This document shows positions 1-7,750 of a stretch of 51,188 nt of DNA, in pieces. How positions within the stretch are numbered: position 1 is the first letter of the stretch; the number at the start of each line of letters is the position of its first letter. This DNA is from Luteimonas sp. FCS-9 (GTDB lineage Bacteria > Pseudomonadota > Gammaproteobacteria > Xanthomonadales > Xanthomonadaceae): contig NZ_LASZ01000021.1 in the NCBI RefSeq assembly GCF_001014645.1, positions 1 to 51,188 of the forward strand, written 5' to 3'. Both the position numbers and the translations under genes were made by a program. Under the pieces are notes generated by a model. It had not been told where the DNA came from. It saw only the letters and a list, made by a program, of their open reading frames with translations, and did not search any database.

Positions 1-687
1 CTCTGCAAGCTTAGTAAGACGTTTAAATAGATGCCCGCTATATCTCGTAGATGCCTTAGCACCAAACTGGTGAACCTCCCAGCCCGCTGGCATCAGCCCT
101 TTAAAAATACTCTCGGCTATTCTTTCAAAATCTTCTGTGAGCTCGTGTCGCCTCGATTTTTCGATCAAACGCAAGCACGCGGACAGTAATAGCTGTACAT
201 AAAGACTCTGCGCTCCGCTCCCGGGATTCTTGAATCTAATTTCTTGTGCTCCAGGAGCTAACGCAAATGGGTAAGCGTCTCCGAAGACCTTAGCCCGAAC
301 CTCGAGGCGGCCAAAAAGCCCGGCCGCCCAGGCCTCCTTTCGATCCCCGTCCGGCAAGACTTCATCGTCGCCGTCGTCATCTTGTTCCTCTGCGTCTAGC
401 TCAGCTTCTTCGTCGAGAGCTTCAGAATCATCTCCCAGGCTAGCATCTGGTCGAATATCTAACGCAGCAAGTTCATCAACGCACTCAATTAAATTTGATC
501 TTGAGAATTTTCTGTCAGGATGGACTAAACATCTTATCTCGATATAATCGCACCACAAATAAGCGTCACTTGATTTTGGCGGATGGCTCAGTGACTGAAA
601 AATCGGACGCTTCGGAGCTCGATCTTTTCTCTTTCCGGCTGCACTTTTCGCAAGGCGCTTTGAGGCTACGGGACGACTTCTAGTCAT
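1..687 (-). CDS. Protein of unknown family, third gene of a methyltransferase/ParB-like cluster (truncated by window edge)
   Basis: An uninterrupted minus-strand reading frame of 229 codons begins at the ATG at 687 and runs off the left edge. The start lies inside the end of the upstream ParB-like gene (8-nt overlap), so the two are probably translationally coupled. The visible N-terminus is basic (Arg/Lys-rich, residues 1-30). Next comes a short conserved-looking segment (YLWCDYIEIRCL), then a very acidic tract (about residues 85-115, mostly Asp/Glu). The following globular part contains GRLEVRAKVFGDAYPF, a helix-rich stretch (LYVQLLLSACLRLIE) and the sequence MPAGWEVHQFGAKAS followed by YSGHLFKRLTKLAE. 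I do not recognise a named domain in the visible part. Its position next to a DNA methyltransferase suggests the nuclease or effector of a restriction-type system, with catalytic residues expected in the missing C-terminal part. That is inference. Codon use is AT-richer than the genes to the right of 2937. Confidence 0.8.
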   Translation of the reverse strand, partial: MTRSRPVASKRLAKSAAGKRKDRAPKRPIFQSLSHPPKSSDAYLWCDYIEIRCLVHPDRKFSRSNLIECVDELAALDIRPDASLGDDSEALDEEAELDAEEQDDDGDDEVLPDGDRKEAWAAGLFGRLEVRAKVFGDAYPFALAPGAQEIRFKNPGSGAQSLYVQLLLSACLRLIEKSRRHELTEDFERIAESIFKGLMPAGWEVHQFGAKASTRYSGHLFKRLTKLAE

Positions 688-1807
688 CTAACCCTCCATC
701 ATCCATGTCTTGGAGCATAGCCTGCAGCTGAGTTCTCACACTCCTTGCCTGCTTAGCAACCGCCAGTGCTACATCAACATGCTGCGGAGTCACTTCGGAG
801 ACATTGGGGATTATCCCCCAAACTGTTTCGAGCCTTGATTTAACAGCCAAGAGCGCCTCAGAAAGCGCCGTCGCCGGCCCTTTGCTCAAGGAAAACGCCT
901 GATCGAGATTCCCGGATTTGAGAAGATCTTTAACGGCGGCAGGTGATGCTACAACTGCGGCCAGCTTTTTCAAGTTACGGGAATCTTTAACAATGCTCTT
1001 CCGGGACTCATCCTTGACAAAGTTCCACAAAAACATGTGCTTAAGATTGCGAACCTTCAATCCACTCTGAGCTGCATCCATTCTTCCTGAAAGGCCGAGG
1101 AATTCAACGATATTCACGTAGCTCAAAGACGTTGATAGGATCGAGAAGTCGACCTCCTCTGCATTTATAGATAGACCAAAAAAATTCTCAGCTTCGGCTC
1201 GTTCATACAACGCGAGCGCAGCCAGAACTTGACCTATGTAAGCCCCCTTACTACCTGTTTCCTTTGCAAGCGCGCGAAGACTATTCTCGTAAGAAAGATC
1301 TGCATAATACTCAAGGCGCAGCCTTTTAATATATCTAGCCTTCTGAAGTGCACTCCAAGCTTTGATGCCAGTGATGTGTCGAAACCCCAGATAGCGAAGA
1401 ATCGCGGAACGGTCCGAGAACACAAGACATGGCACTTCTGTAGGGCTATGAGTGGCAGCCTGCACAGCATCTTCGATCGATATTCGCCCAGAGGGGGCGT
1501 CAATCTCTCCAGAAAGAAGTTTCAATGCAGCAAGTCGTCTATTTCCCTCCAGCACGACGTACCCATCCGAGCTATCGATAACGAGAAGCGGCTCGCCCTG
1601 AAAATAGCCCTGATTCCCAATCGACTCTATTAACTCAAGAAGACGCTCGTCACGCACAAACCGTTCGATCAGCCTATCGGTTTCGCCCGCTGCAATCTCC
1701 GGAGGGAATCTAGGATTCTCTGGATCGAACAATAGCTCATCTACGCCAATCCACCTCTGCACCGGCGGCTGGTCGTCAGACACCTTTACTTTCTTAGCAC
1801 GAGACAT
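680..1807 (-). CDS. ParB/sulfiredoxin-fold (ParB N-terminal domain) protein
   Basis: The N-terminal 150 residues have the layout of a ParB N-terminal domain: an entry strand with DPENPRF, a helix region, and the box VVLEGNRRLAALKLL, where GNRR replaces the GERR/GxxR motif that binds nucleotide in ParB clamps. A helical middle (about 150-260) would correspond to the ParB linker/HTH region. The C-terminus is helical, without a recognisable nuclease motif, and ends in an acidic DMDDGGLDD tail. Length is about 375 aa. I start it at ATG 1807, which has GGTGA five bases upstream. A GTG at 1816 overlaps the methyltransferase stop (GTGA) and is an alternative. ParB-fold proteins outside par loci occur in phage and defence islands; with a methyltransferase on one side and an unknown protein on the other, a DNA-loading or target-sensing role is plausible but unproven. 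No parA lies nearby, so chromosome partition is unlikely. Confidence 0.8.
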   Translation of the reverse strand: MSRAKKVKVSDDQPPVQRWIGVDELLFDPENPRFPPEIAAGETDRLIERFVRDERLLELIESIGNQGYFQGEPLLVIDSSDGYVVLEGNRRLAALKLLSGEIDAPSGRISIEDAVQAATHSPTEVPCLVFSDRSAILRYLGFRHITGIKAWSALQKARYIKRLRLEYYADLSYENSLRALAKETGSKGAYIGQVLAALALYERAEAENFFGLSINAEEVDFSILSTSLSYVNIVEFLGLSGRMDAAQSGLKVRNLKHMFLWNFVKDESRKSIVKDSRNLKKLAAVVASPAAVKDLLKSGNLDQAFSLSKGPATALSEALLAVKSRLETVWGIIPNVSEVTPQHVDVALAVAKQARSVRTQLQAMLQDMDDGGLDD

Positions 1808-1812
1808 CTCAG

Positions 1813-2751
1813 TCACCAGATTTTGGGAAGTGCACCTGCAACTGCCGCGAAAAGCGGCGGCGGGACAGCGTTGCCAATCACGGTATATCTCATGTCGAGC
1901 GTGCCAGGCTTGGTGTCTGGGAATTCGACATCACAAAAGCCTTGCAGCCTTGCCGCCTCCCGATACGAGAATCGCCTAGCCGGGGCATCATCAACAAACT
2001 TCCAGACATTATGCTCAAGCTTGATCATCGCCGGGCTTAAGGGATGAAGAGGCATGTGTCTAGGATTAGCAACAATCGTTTTTGAGAGATCGTCCCAGCC
2101 TCTCCGCCTGTCACGTGACATGTAATACCAGTGAAAGCTTCGGGCGTAAAATTCACCTTCGGGCCAATGCGGCATGTCGCCGATCGCTTCGCGGATCGTA
2201 CAAAATGGACGCGGCGCATCAATGCCGTGGGTTGGGGAAGGAAATTTGTAAACGGCATCCAGATCCTTACGAATTCCAACTATAAATATCCGACGGCGCT
2301 CTTGCGCCACGCCAAAGTCGGCCGAGTTGAGAACCTCACAACTCACCCTATATCCAGCGCGCCGAAACGCGGCGAGCTGATTTTTAAGTAAATGGCGAAA
2401 ATTCGCACGGACCATCCCCGCGACATTTTCCACAATGAAAGCTTTTGGCTTCACTGTACGAAGTGCACGAGCGAACTCAAGATAGAGCCTGTTAATTTTT
2501 CGACTGGGCTCGCGCACCCCACCCTGACTGAATCCTTGGCACGGATAACACCCAACTAGCAAATCGGCAGAGGGAAAAGATTTTATCTCTGCGACGTCAC
2601 CCAATCGATAATCCGTATCGGCATGATTGGCTAGATACACATCTCTGGCGTAGGGAAGCACATCATTAGCCATCAGCACAGAAAATCCCGCCTGCGCTAA
2701 GCCAGCATCGGAGCCGCCACATCCTGTGAAAAGTGAGATAGCTGTCGGCAT
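1813..2751 (-). CDS. DNA (cytosine-5-)-methyltransferase
   Basis: The protein transfers a methyl group from SAM to C5 of cytosine in a specific DNA site. All diagnostic motifs of the C5 family are in order: motif I SLFTGCGGSDAGLAQAGF (SAM binding), motif IV GCYPCQGFSQ with the catalytic Pro-Cys-Gln, motif VI FIVENVAGM, motif VIII QERRRIFIVG, a short target-recognition region, then motif IX (EAARLQGF) and motif X (IGNAVPPPLF). At about 312 aa it is compact, so the recognition site is probably short; it cannot be read from sequence. I chose ATG 2751, which places motif I a few residues from the N-terminus; GTG 2760 would add three residues. The stop overlaps the GTG/ATG start region of the ParB-like gene. 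AT-richer codon use than the chromosome to the right suggests acquisition by transfer. An orphan methyltransferase is the alternative, but the coupled downstream genes argue for a multigene system. Confidence 0.93.
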   Translation of the reverse strand: MPTAISLFTGCGGSDAGLAQAGFSVLMANDVLPYARDVYLANHADTDYRLGDVAEIKSFPSADLLVGCYPCQGFSQGGVREPSRKINRLYLEFARALRTVKPKAFIVENVAGMVRANFRHLLKNQLAAFRRAGYRVSCEVLNSADFGVAQERRRIFIVGIRKDLDAVYKFPSPTHGIDAPRPFCTIREAIGDMPHWPEGEFYARSFHWYYMSRDRRRGWDDLSKTIVANPRHMPLHPLSPAMIKLEHNVWKFVDDAPARRFSYREAARLQGFCDVEFPDTKPGTLDMRYTVIGNAVPPPLFAAVAGALPKIW

Positions 2752-2788
2752 TCCGAACACGCTTATGAGTTGATTTCAGCCGACGCCC

Positions 2789-2824
2789 AGCAAGCCGAGC
2801 TTGCTCTAGCTATCAAGTGATAGC
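2789..2824. promoter_or_regulatory. Two perfect dyads upstream of the methyltransferase gene (candidate operator)
   Basis: AGCAAGC-CGA-GCTTGCT occupies 2789-2805 (7-bp arms, 3-nt spacer). GCTATCA-AG-TGATAGC occupies 2809-2824 (7-bp arms, 2-nt spacer). They lie side by side in the 185 bp between the methyltransferase start and aceE, where the promoter of the minus-strand cluster must be. Such sites often bind a dimeric autoregulator in restriction-type loci. No separate C-protein gene is visible, so the binding protein is unknown. Confidence 0.45.
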
Positions 2825-2902
2825 GCGGCGCTACTACCATACCTAATCTAGAGCATTGCAAGTCATAAAAGCTTCTGGCAGACATGTCTAGCATGCATAC
2901 AA

Positions 2903-2928
2903 AGCCGCCGAGAGGAGGATCGGCGGCT
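2903..2928 (-). terminator. aceE: Hairpin terminator after aceE
   Basis: AGCCGCCGA (2903-2911) pairs perfectly with TCGGCGGCT (2920-2928) around an 8-nt loop. Read on the minus strand, the hairpin follows the aceE stop by 8 nt and is followed by TTTG, a short T-run typical of a high-GC genome. It also separates aceE from the foreign-looking cluster. Confidence 0.65.
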
Positions 2929-2936
2929 AGAGAACC

Positions 2937-5711
2937 TTAAACCCCAATCGGATTCGCCTTCTCCGGATCGATCTTATACAGCTTGATCGCCCGCGCCACA
3001 TCCTTGCCGGTCATCTTGCCGTCCTTCGCCAGCGCGTCGATCGCCGCCTGAGCGATGTAGTAGCGGTCCACCTCGAAGTGGCGGCGCAGGTTGGCGCGGG
3101 TGTCGGAGCGGCCGAAGCCGTCGGTGCCGAGCACGGTGTAGGTGTGGGGCACGAAGGCGCGGATCTGGTCGGCGAAGGCGCGCACGTAGTCCGTCGCGGC
3201 GACCACCGGGCCCGGGCGGGCCTCGAGCTGCTCGGTCACGTAGGGCTTGCGGCGGGTCTTGGCTTCGGGGTTGAAGCGGTTCCAGCGCTCGGCGTCGAAG
3301 CCGTCGCGGCGCAGCTCGGTGAAGCTGGGGCAGGACCAGATGTCGGCGGTGACGCCGAAGTCCTTGTCCAGCAGCTCGGCGGCGGCGATGACTTCGCGCA
3401 GGATGGTGCCCGAGCCGAGGAGTTGGACGTGGGGGAGGTTGGTGGACTTCTTTTTGCCACCAGCCGAAGCGCCCCCACCCGAAGCGGCGGGGCCGCTTCG
3501 ACCTCCCCCGCTGGCGGGGGAGGTGGCTGACGTGTCGGCGGTGCTGGAGAGCAGGTACATGCCCTTGATGACGCCTTCGGCCGCGCCTTCGGGCAGGGCC
3601 GGGTGCGGGTAGTTCTCGTTCATCAGGGTGATGTAGAAGTACTCGTCCTGCTGTTCATCGAGCATGCGCTGCATGCCGTACTGCAGGATCACCGCGACCT
3701 CGCCGGCGAAGGTGGGGTCGTAGCTGCGGCAGTTCGGGATCGCGCCCGAGAGCAGGTGGCTGTGGCCGTCCTCGTGCTGCAGGCCTTCGCCGTTGAGCGT
3801 GGTGCGCCCGGCCGTTGCGCCCAGCAGGAAGCCGCGGGCGCGCATGTCGGCGGCCTGCCAGGCGGCGTCGCCGATGCGCTGGAAGCCGAACATCGAGTAG
3901 TAGATGTAGAACGGCAGCATCGGCAGGTCGTTGGTGCTGTAGCTGGTGGCCGCGGCCATCCAGCTGGCGAACGCGCCCGCCTCGGTGATGCCCTCCTCCA
4001 GCACCTGGCCGGCCGCGTCCTCGCGGTAGTACATCAGCTGGTCGCGGTCGACCGGCTTGTACTTCTGGCCCTGCGGGGCGTAGATGCCCAGCTGGCGGAA
4101 CAGGCCTTCCATGCCGAAGGTGCGCGCCTCGTCGGCGACGATCGGCACCACGCGCGGGCCCACCTGCTTGTCGCGGAGGATGACCGAGAGCGACTGCACG
4201 AACGCCATCGTGGTGCTGATCTCGCGCTCGCCGGTGGCCTGCATCAGGCGCTCGAACACCTTGAGCTCGGGGGCCTTGAGGCTTTCGGTGCTCTTGCGGC
4301 GGCGCTGGGGCACGAAGCCGCCGAGCTTCTCGCGGCGCTCGAGCAGGTACTGCACCTCCTCCGAATCCTTGCCGGGGTGGTAGAACGGAATCTGCCCGTC
4401 CTTGAGCGCGGCGTCGGAGACCGGGATCTTGAAGCGGTCGCGGAACGTGCGCACGGCCTCGTCGTCGAGCTTCTTGGTGTTGTGGGTGGGGTTGAGCGCC
4501 TCGCCGGCGCTGCCCAGGCCATAGCCCTTGACGGTCTTGGCCAGGATCACCGTGGGCTGGCCCTTGGTGTCCATCGCGTTCTGGTAGGCGGCGAAGACCT
4601 TGTGCGGGTCGTGGCCGCCGCGGTTGAGGCGCCAGATGTCGTCGTCGCTGAGGTTGGCGACGAGGTTGGCAGTTTCGGGGTGCTTGCCGAAGAAGTGCTC
4701 GCGCGTGTACGCGCCGCCGAAGGCCTTGCAGTTCTGGTACTCGCCGTCGACGGTCTCCATCATCAGCTTCTTGAGCATGCCGTCCTTGTCCTTGGCCAGC
4801 AGCGGATCCCAGTAGCTGCCCCAGATCGTCTTGACGACGTTCCAGCCGGCGCCGCGGAACTGGCCTTCCAGCTCCTGGATGATCTTGCCGTTGCCGCGGA
4901 CCGGGCCGTCGAGGCGCTGCAGGTTGCAGTTGATGACGAAGACCAGGTTGTCCAGGCCTTCGCGGCCGGCCACCGAGATCGCGCCCAGGCTCTCGGGCTC
5001 GTCGGTCTCGCCGTCGCCCAGGAAGCACCAGACCTTGCGGTCGGTACGCGGCATCAGGCCGCGGGCCTCGAGGTACTTCCAGTTGCGCGCCTGGTAGATG
5101 GCCGCGATCGGGCCCAGGCCCATCGAGACGGTCGGCAGTTGCCAGTAGTCGGGCATCAGCCAGGGGTGCGGGTAGGACGAGATGCCCTTGCCGTCGACTT
5201 CCATGCGGAAGTGGTCGATCTGCTCCTCGCTGATGCGGCCTTCGAGGAACGAGCGCGAATAGATGCCCGGCGAGCTGTGGCCCTGGGTGCAGATCAGGTC
5301 CCCGGGGTGGTCGGCGGAAGGGGCGCGGAAGAAGTGGTTGAAGCCCACGTCGTAGAGCGTGGCGCTGGAGGCGAAGCTGGCGATGTGGCCGCCCAGGTCG
5401 CCGGGCTTGCGGTTGGCGCGCACGACCATCGCCATCGCGTTCCAGCGGATGATCGAGCGGATGCGCCATTCCAGGTCGCTGTTGCCCGGCATCTTCGGCT
5501 CGAGGTGGGCCGGGATGGTGTTGACGTACTCGGTGGTCGGCGCGAACGGCAGGTGGGCGCCGGCGCGGCGGGTCAGCTCGACCATGTTCTCGAGCAGGTG
5601 GTGCGCGCGCTCCGGGCCGCCGACGTCGATGACTGCCTTGAGCGACTCGATCCACTCGCGGGTCTCGGTCGGATCGGGGTCGTTCTGCAGGACGTCGTTC
5701 AGCCAGTTCAT
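2937..5711 (-). CDS. aceE: Pyruvate dehydrogenase E1 component, homodimeric type
   Basis: The enzyme decarboxylates pyruvate with thiamine diphosphate and acylates the lipoyl E2 subunit. It matches the E. coli-type E1 along its length: N-terminal DPDPTETREW, the thiamine-diphosphate motif GDGETDEPES ending in INCN (about residue 230), DEARTFGMEGLFRQLGIY, LPMLPFYIYYSMFGFQR, GRTTLNGEGLQHEDGHS, and C-terminal VLGTDGFGRSDTR. At about 924 aa it is some 35 residues longer than E. coli AceE (887). The extra length is a Gly/Ser/Ala/Lys-rich insert at about residues 722-760, between KGMYLL and VQLLGSGTIL, which contains a palindromic repeat element (see 3469-3527). The start is ATG 5711 with GGAG six bases upstream; in-frame ATG 5714 and TTG 5747 are weaker. 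No aceF or lpd is adjacent inside the window. Confidence 0.96.
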   Translation of the reverse strand: MNWLNDVLQNDPDPTETREWIESLKAVIDVGGPERAHHLLENMVELTRRAGAHLPFAPTTEYVNTIPAHLEPKMPGNSDLEWRIRSIIRWNAMAMVVRANRKPGDLGGHIASFASSATLYDVGFNHFFRAPSADHPGDLICTQGHSSPGIYSRSFLEGRISEEQIDHFRMEVDGKGISSYPHPWLMPDYWQLPTVSMGLGPIAAIYQARNWKYLEARGLMPRTDRKVWCFLGDGETDEPESLGAISVAGREGLDNLVFVINCNLQRLDGPVRGNGKIIQELEGQFRGAGWNVVKTIWGSYWDPLLAKDKDGMLKKLMMETVDGEYQNCKAFGGAYTREHFFGKHPETANLVANLSDDDIWRLNRGGHDPHKVFAAYQNAMDTKGQPTVILAKTVKGYGLGSAGEALNPTHNTKKLDDEAVRTFRDRFKIPVSDAALKDGQIPFYHPGKDSEEVQYLLERREKLGGFVPQRRRKSTESLKAPELKVFERLMQATGEREISTTMAFVQSLSVILRDKQVGPRVVPIVADEARTFGMEGLFRQLGIYAPQGQKYKPVDRDQLMYYREDAAGQVLEEGITEAGAFASWMAAATSYSTNDLPMLPFYIYYSMFGFQRIGDAAWQAADMRARGFLLGATAGRTTLNGEGLQHEDGHSHLLSGAIPNCRSYDPTFAGEVAVILQYGMQRMLDEQQDEYFYITLMNENYPHPALPEGAAEGVIKGMYLLSSTADTSATSPASGGGRSGPAASGGGASAGGKKKSTNLPHVQLLGSGTILREVIAAAELLDKDFGVTADIWSCPSFTELRRDGFDAERWNRFNPEAKTRRKPYVTEQLEARPGPVVAATDYVRAFADQIRAFVPHTYTVLGTDGFGRSDTRANLRRHFEVDRYYIAQAAIDALAKDGKMTGKDVARAIKLYKIDPEKANPIGV
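3469..3527. repeat. Double-hairpin palindromic repeat inside the aceE coding sequence
   Basis: The segment has the same build as the intergenic copies at 8612-8815, 23127 and 36934: CCCCCACCC, a first hairpin (GAAGCGGC/GCCGCTTC around GGG), then GACCTCCCCCGC with its complement GCGGGGGAGGT. Only the arm sequence of the first hairpin differs, and pairing is kept. On the minus strand it translates in frame as TSPASGGGRSGPAASGGG, exactly where aceE is longer than its homologue. Confidence 0.85.
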
Positions 5712-5768
5712 CATGTGCTCCAGCGCGGCGCGCGCGGCCGCGTGCAAGGGGTCGTTGTCGAGCCGCCG

Positions 5769-5774
5769 ATTCTA
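5769..5774 (-). promoter_or_regulatory. aceE: Candidate -10 box of aceE
   Basis: TAGAAT on the minus strand lies 58 bases before the chosen aceE start. There is no convincing -35. The same TAGAAT(C) hexamer precedes maeB, the porin gene and rsgA in this window, which supports it as a real -10 element in a G+C-rich genome. Confidence 0.45.
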
Positions 5775-5938
5775 ACAGGGGCGCCCCGCCGGGCGGGCTC
5801 CGCGGTGCCGGGGGCCGGGACGTGCCCGCGCCGCCGGTACCGGGCGCCGCGTTGCAGGCCGGCCGGCCCTCGGCGATGATCCCGTGTTCAGGGGAGAATG
5901 CGGCATCATTGCGCCCCCGCCCGCGCCCGAGCCTCCCG

Positions 5939-7750
5939 ATGCCCCAGTCCGCCGCCCATCGTTCCAGCCGTTGGCAGCTGCCCGCACTCGGGGTGGCCAT
6001 CGTGCTGATCGTGGTCGGCCCGTTCCTGATCATGCGCGCGGCGATCGGCCAGGCCGAGGACGCGACCACCGAGGTGGTGCACACGCGCGAGGTGCAGACG
6101 CTGGTGCAGGCGGTCTCGGCCGACGCGCGCAGCCTGGAGGCGGCGGCGATCACGCTGACCCGCGGGATCGATTCGCCGCTGCTGCGCGAGCGCATCCGCG
6201 AGGCGCGCGAGCGGATCATGCCCAACGTCGACGCGGTGCTGGAACTGACCCGCGACAACCCCGAACAGCAGGCCCGGCTGGGCGCGCTGCGCAACACGCT
6301 CGAGCAGCGCCTGACGCGGGTCGACCAGGTGATCGCCGCCGAAGAAGCGGCCAGCAACCAGCTGATCGACGAGATGATCGTGCTCTACCCGATCCAGCGG
6401 CTGGTGACCGACGTGGTGGCCGAGGAGGAGGCGCTGCTGGTGGAGCGCAAGGCCCGCGCGGCGCGCGCCAGCCGCAACGCCGACCTCGCCAGCTGGGCGG
6501 CGATGGTGGTGCAGCTGTTGCTGCTCGCCGCGGCCAGCTACATCGCGGTGCGCCAGCAGATCGGCCGCCTGGCCGCCGAGCGCCAGGCGGTGAGCGCGAG
6601 CAGCCGGGCGCTTGCGGTGCTCGACAGCGTGCGCGAGCCGATCGTGCTGGTCGACGGCCAGCAGCAGGTGGTGATGCACAACGCGGCGTTCGCCGAGCTC
6701 TACGGCGTCGAGGACGACGCGCGCGGCCGCAAGCTCGCCGAGATCGGCGAAGGCGCCTGGCGCGACCCCGAGACGCTGCGCCGGCTGCACGACGTGCTGG
6801 CCCGCAACCGCGAGCTGTGGGACCACCGGCTCAGCCAGCCGACGGCCGACGGCGTGGAGCGCACGATGCTGCTCAACGCCCAGCGCATGCCGCTGCCCGA
6901 CCGCGACGACGCGGTGGCACTGATCACCGCGTCCGACGTGACCGCGCAGAGCATGAGCGAGCGGCAGATCCGCGAGCTCAACCAGCAGCTGGAAGGCAAG
7001 ATCGAGCAGGTCTCGGACGTCAACCGCGAGCTGGAGGCCTTCAGCTACTCGGTCTCCCACGACCTGCGCGCGCCGCTGCGGCACATCGCCGGCTTCGCCG
7101 ACAAGCTCGGCCGCCACCTGGGCGACGGCGTCGACGAGAAGAGCAGCCACTACCCCAACGTCATCGGCAGCTCGGCGCGGCGCATGTCCACGCTGATCGA
7201 CGATCTGCTGGTCTACTCGCGCCTGGGCCGCAGCGCGATGCGCCTGCAGAGCGTGGACCTGCAGACGATGGTCGCCGACGCGCGGGCGATGCTCGACAGC
7301 AACGCCCAGGCCGAGAACCCGGACCATCGCATCGAATGGACGATCGCGCCGCTGCCGATCGTGGTCGGCGACGAGAACATGCTGCGGCAGGTGTGGCTGA
7401 ACCTGCTGGGCAATGCGGTCAAGTACAGCAGCGGCAGTGAGCCGGCGACCGTCGAGGTCACGTGCCGGCGGATGGACAGCGGTGGCTACCATTTCACGGT
7501 CCGCGACAACGGCGCGGGCTTCGACATGCAGTACGCGGGCAAGCTGTTCGGCGTGTTCCAGCGCCTGCACTCGGCCAGCGAGTTCCCCGGCACCGGCGTC
7601 GGGCTGGCCAGCGTGCGCCGCGTGATCGGCCGCCACGGCGGCCGCATCTGGGCCGAGGCCGCGCCCGGCCAGGGCGCCACGTTCCACTTCACCCTTCCCG
7701 CCTCCTCGCAGGAGCCGGGCCTTCTGTCCTCACCAGGAAAACAGCAATGA
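5939..7750 (+). CDS. Membrane sensor histidine kinase with CHASE3-like domain and PAS domain
   Basis: A membrane kinase of about 603 aa. A transmembrane helix at residues 17-34 (LGVAIVLIVVGPFLIM) is followed by a helical periplasmic domain of about 150 residues resembling CHASE3. A second helix (about 180-205, MVVQLLLLAAASYIAV), a PAS domain (about 225-335), a short coiled-coil linker, the HisKA domain and an HATPase_c domain follow. The phosphoacceptor is His374 in FSYSVSHDLRAPL; the N-box is NLLGNAVKYSS, G1 is VRDNGAGFD and G2 is GTGVGLASVRR. The SHDLRAPL form and a downstream Rcp1-like receiver are typical of phytochrome-type kinases, but no chromophore domain is present. Start ATG 5939 was chosen because upstream in-frame starts add low-complexity residues before the membrane helix. 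The stop overlaps the next start (ATGA at 7747). The signal sensed is unknown. Confidence 0.9.
   Translation: MPQSAAHRSSRWQLPALGVAIVLIVVGPFLIMRAAIGQAEDATTEVVHTREVQTLVQAVSADARSLEAAAITLTRGIDSPLLRERIREARERIMPNVDAVLELTRDNPEQQARLGALRNTLEQRLTRVDQVIAAEEAASNQLIDEMIVLYPIQRLVTDVVAEEEALLVERKARAARASRNADLASWAAMVVQLLLLAAASYIAVRQQIGRLAAERQAVSASSRALAVLDSVREPIVLVDGQQQVVMHNAAFAELYGVEDDARGRKLAEIGEGAWRDPETLRRLHDVLARNRELWDHRLSQPTADGVERTMLLNAQRMPLPDRDDAVALITASDVTAQSMSERQIRELNQQLEGKIEQVSDVNRELEAFSYSVSHDLRAPLRHIAGFADKLGRHLGDGVDEKSSHYPNVIGSSARRMSTLIDDLLVYSRLGRSAMRLQSVDLQTMVADARAMLDSNAQAENPDHRIEWTIAPLPIVVGDENMLRQVWLNLLGNAVKYSSGSEPATVEVTCRRMDSGGYHFTVRDNGAGFDMQYAGKLFGVFQRLHSASEFPGTGVGLASVRRVIGRHGGRIWAEAAPGQGATFHFTLPASSQEPGLLSSPGKQQ

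Noticed and set aside
495..683. Small forward frame at the left edge
   Set aside because: Antisense to the truncated minus-strand gene, which has a better start and continuous frame; no ribosome-binding site.
1..2936. Integrase, tRNA or attachment site marking a mobile island
   Set aside because: No integrase, tRNA gene or direct repeat was visible in the part inside the window; only base composition suggests transfer.
2937..5711. Possible frameshift or assembly error in aceE at the Gly/Ser-rich insert
   Set aside because: The frame stays open with correct family sequence on both sides, and the insert is explained by an in-frame repeat element.
3603..5879. 758-codon open frame antisense to aceE
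   Set aside because: It is a shadow of aceE caused by high G+C at third positions; composition is His/Ala/Arg/Val-rich without domain motifs.
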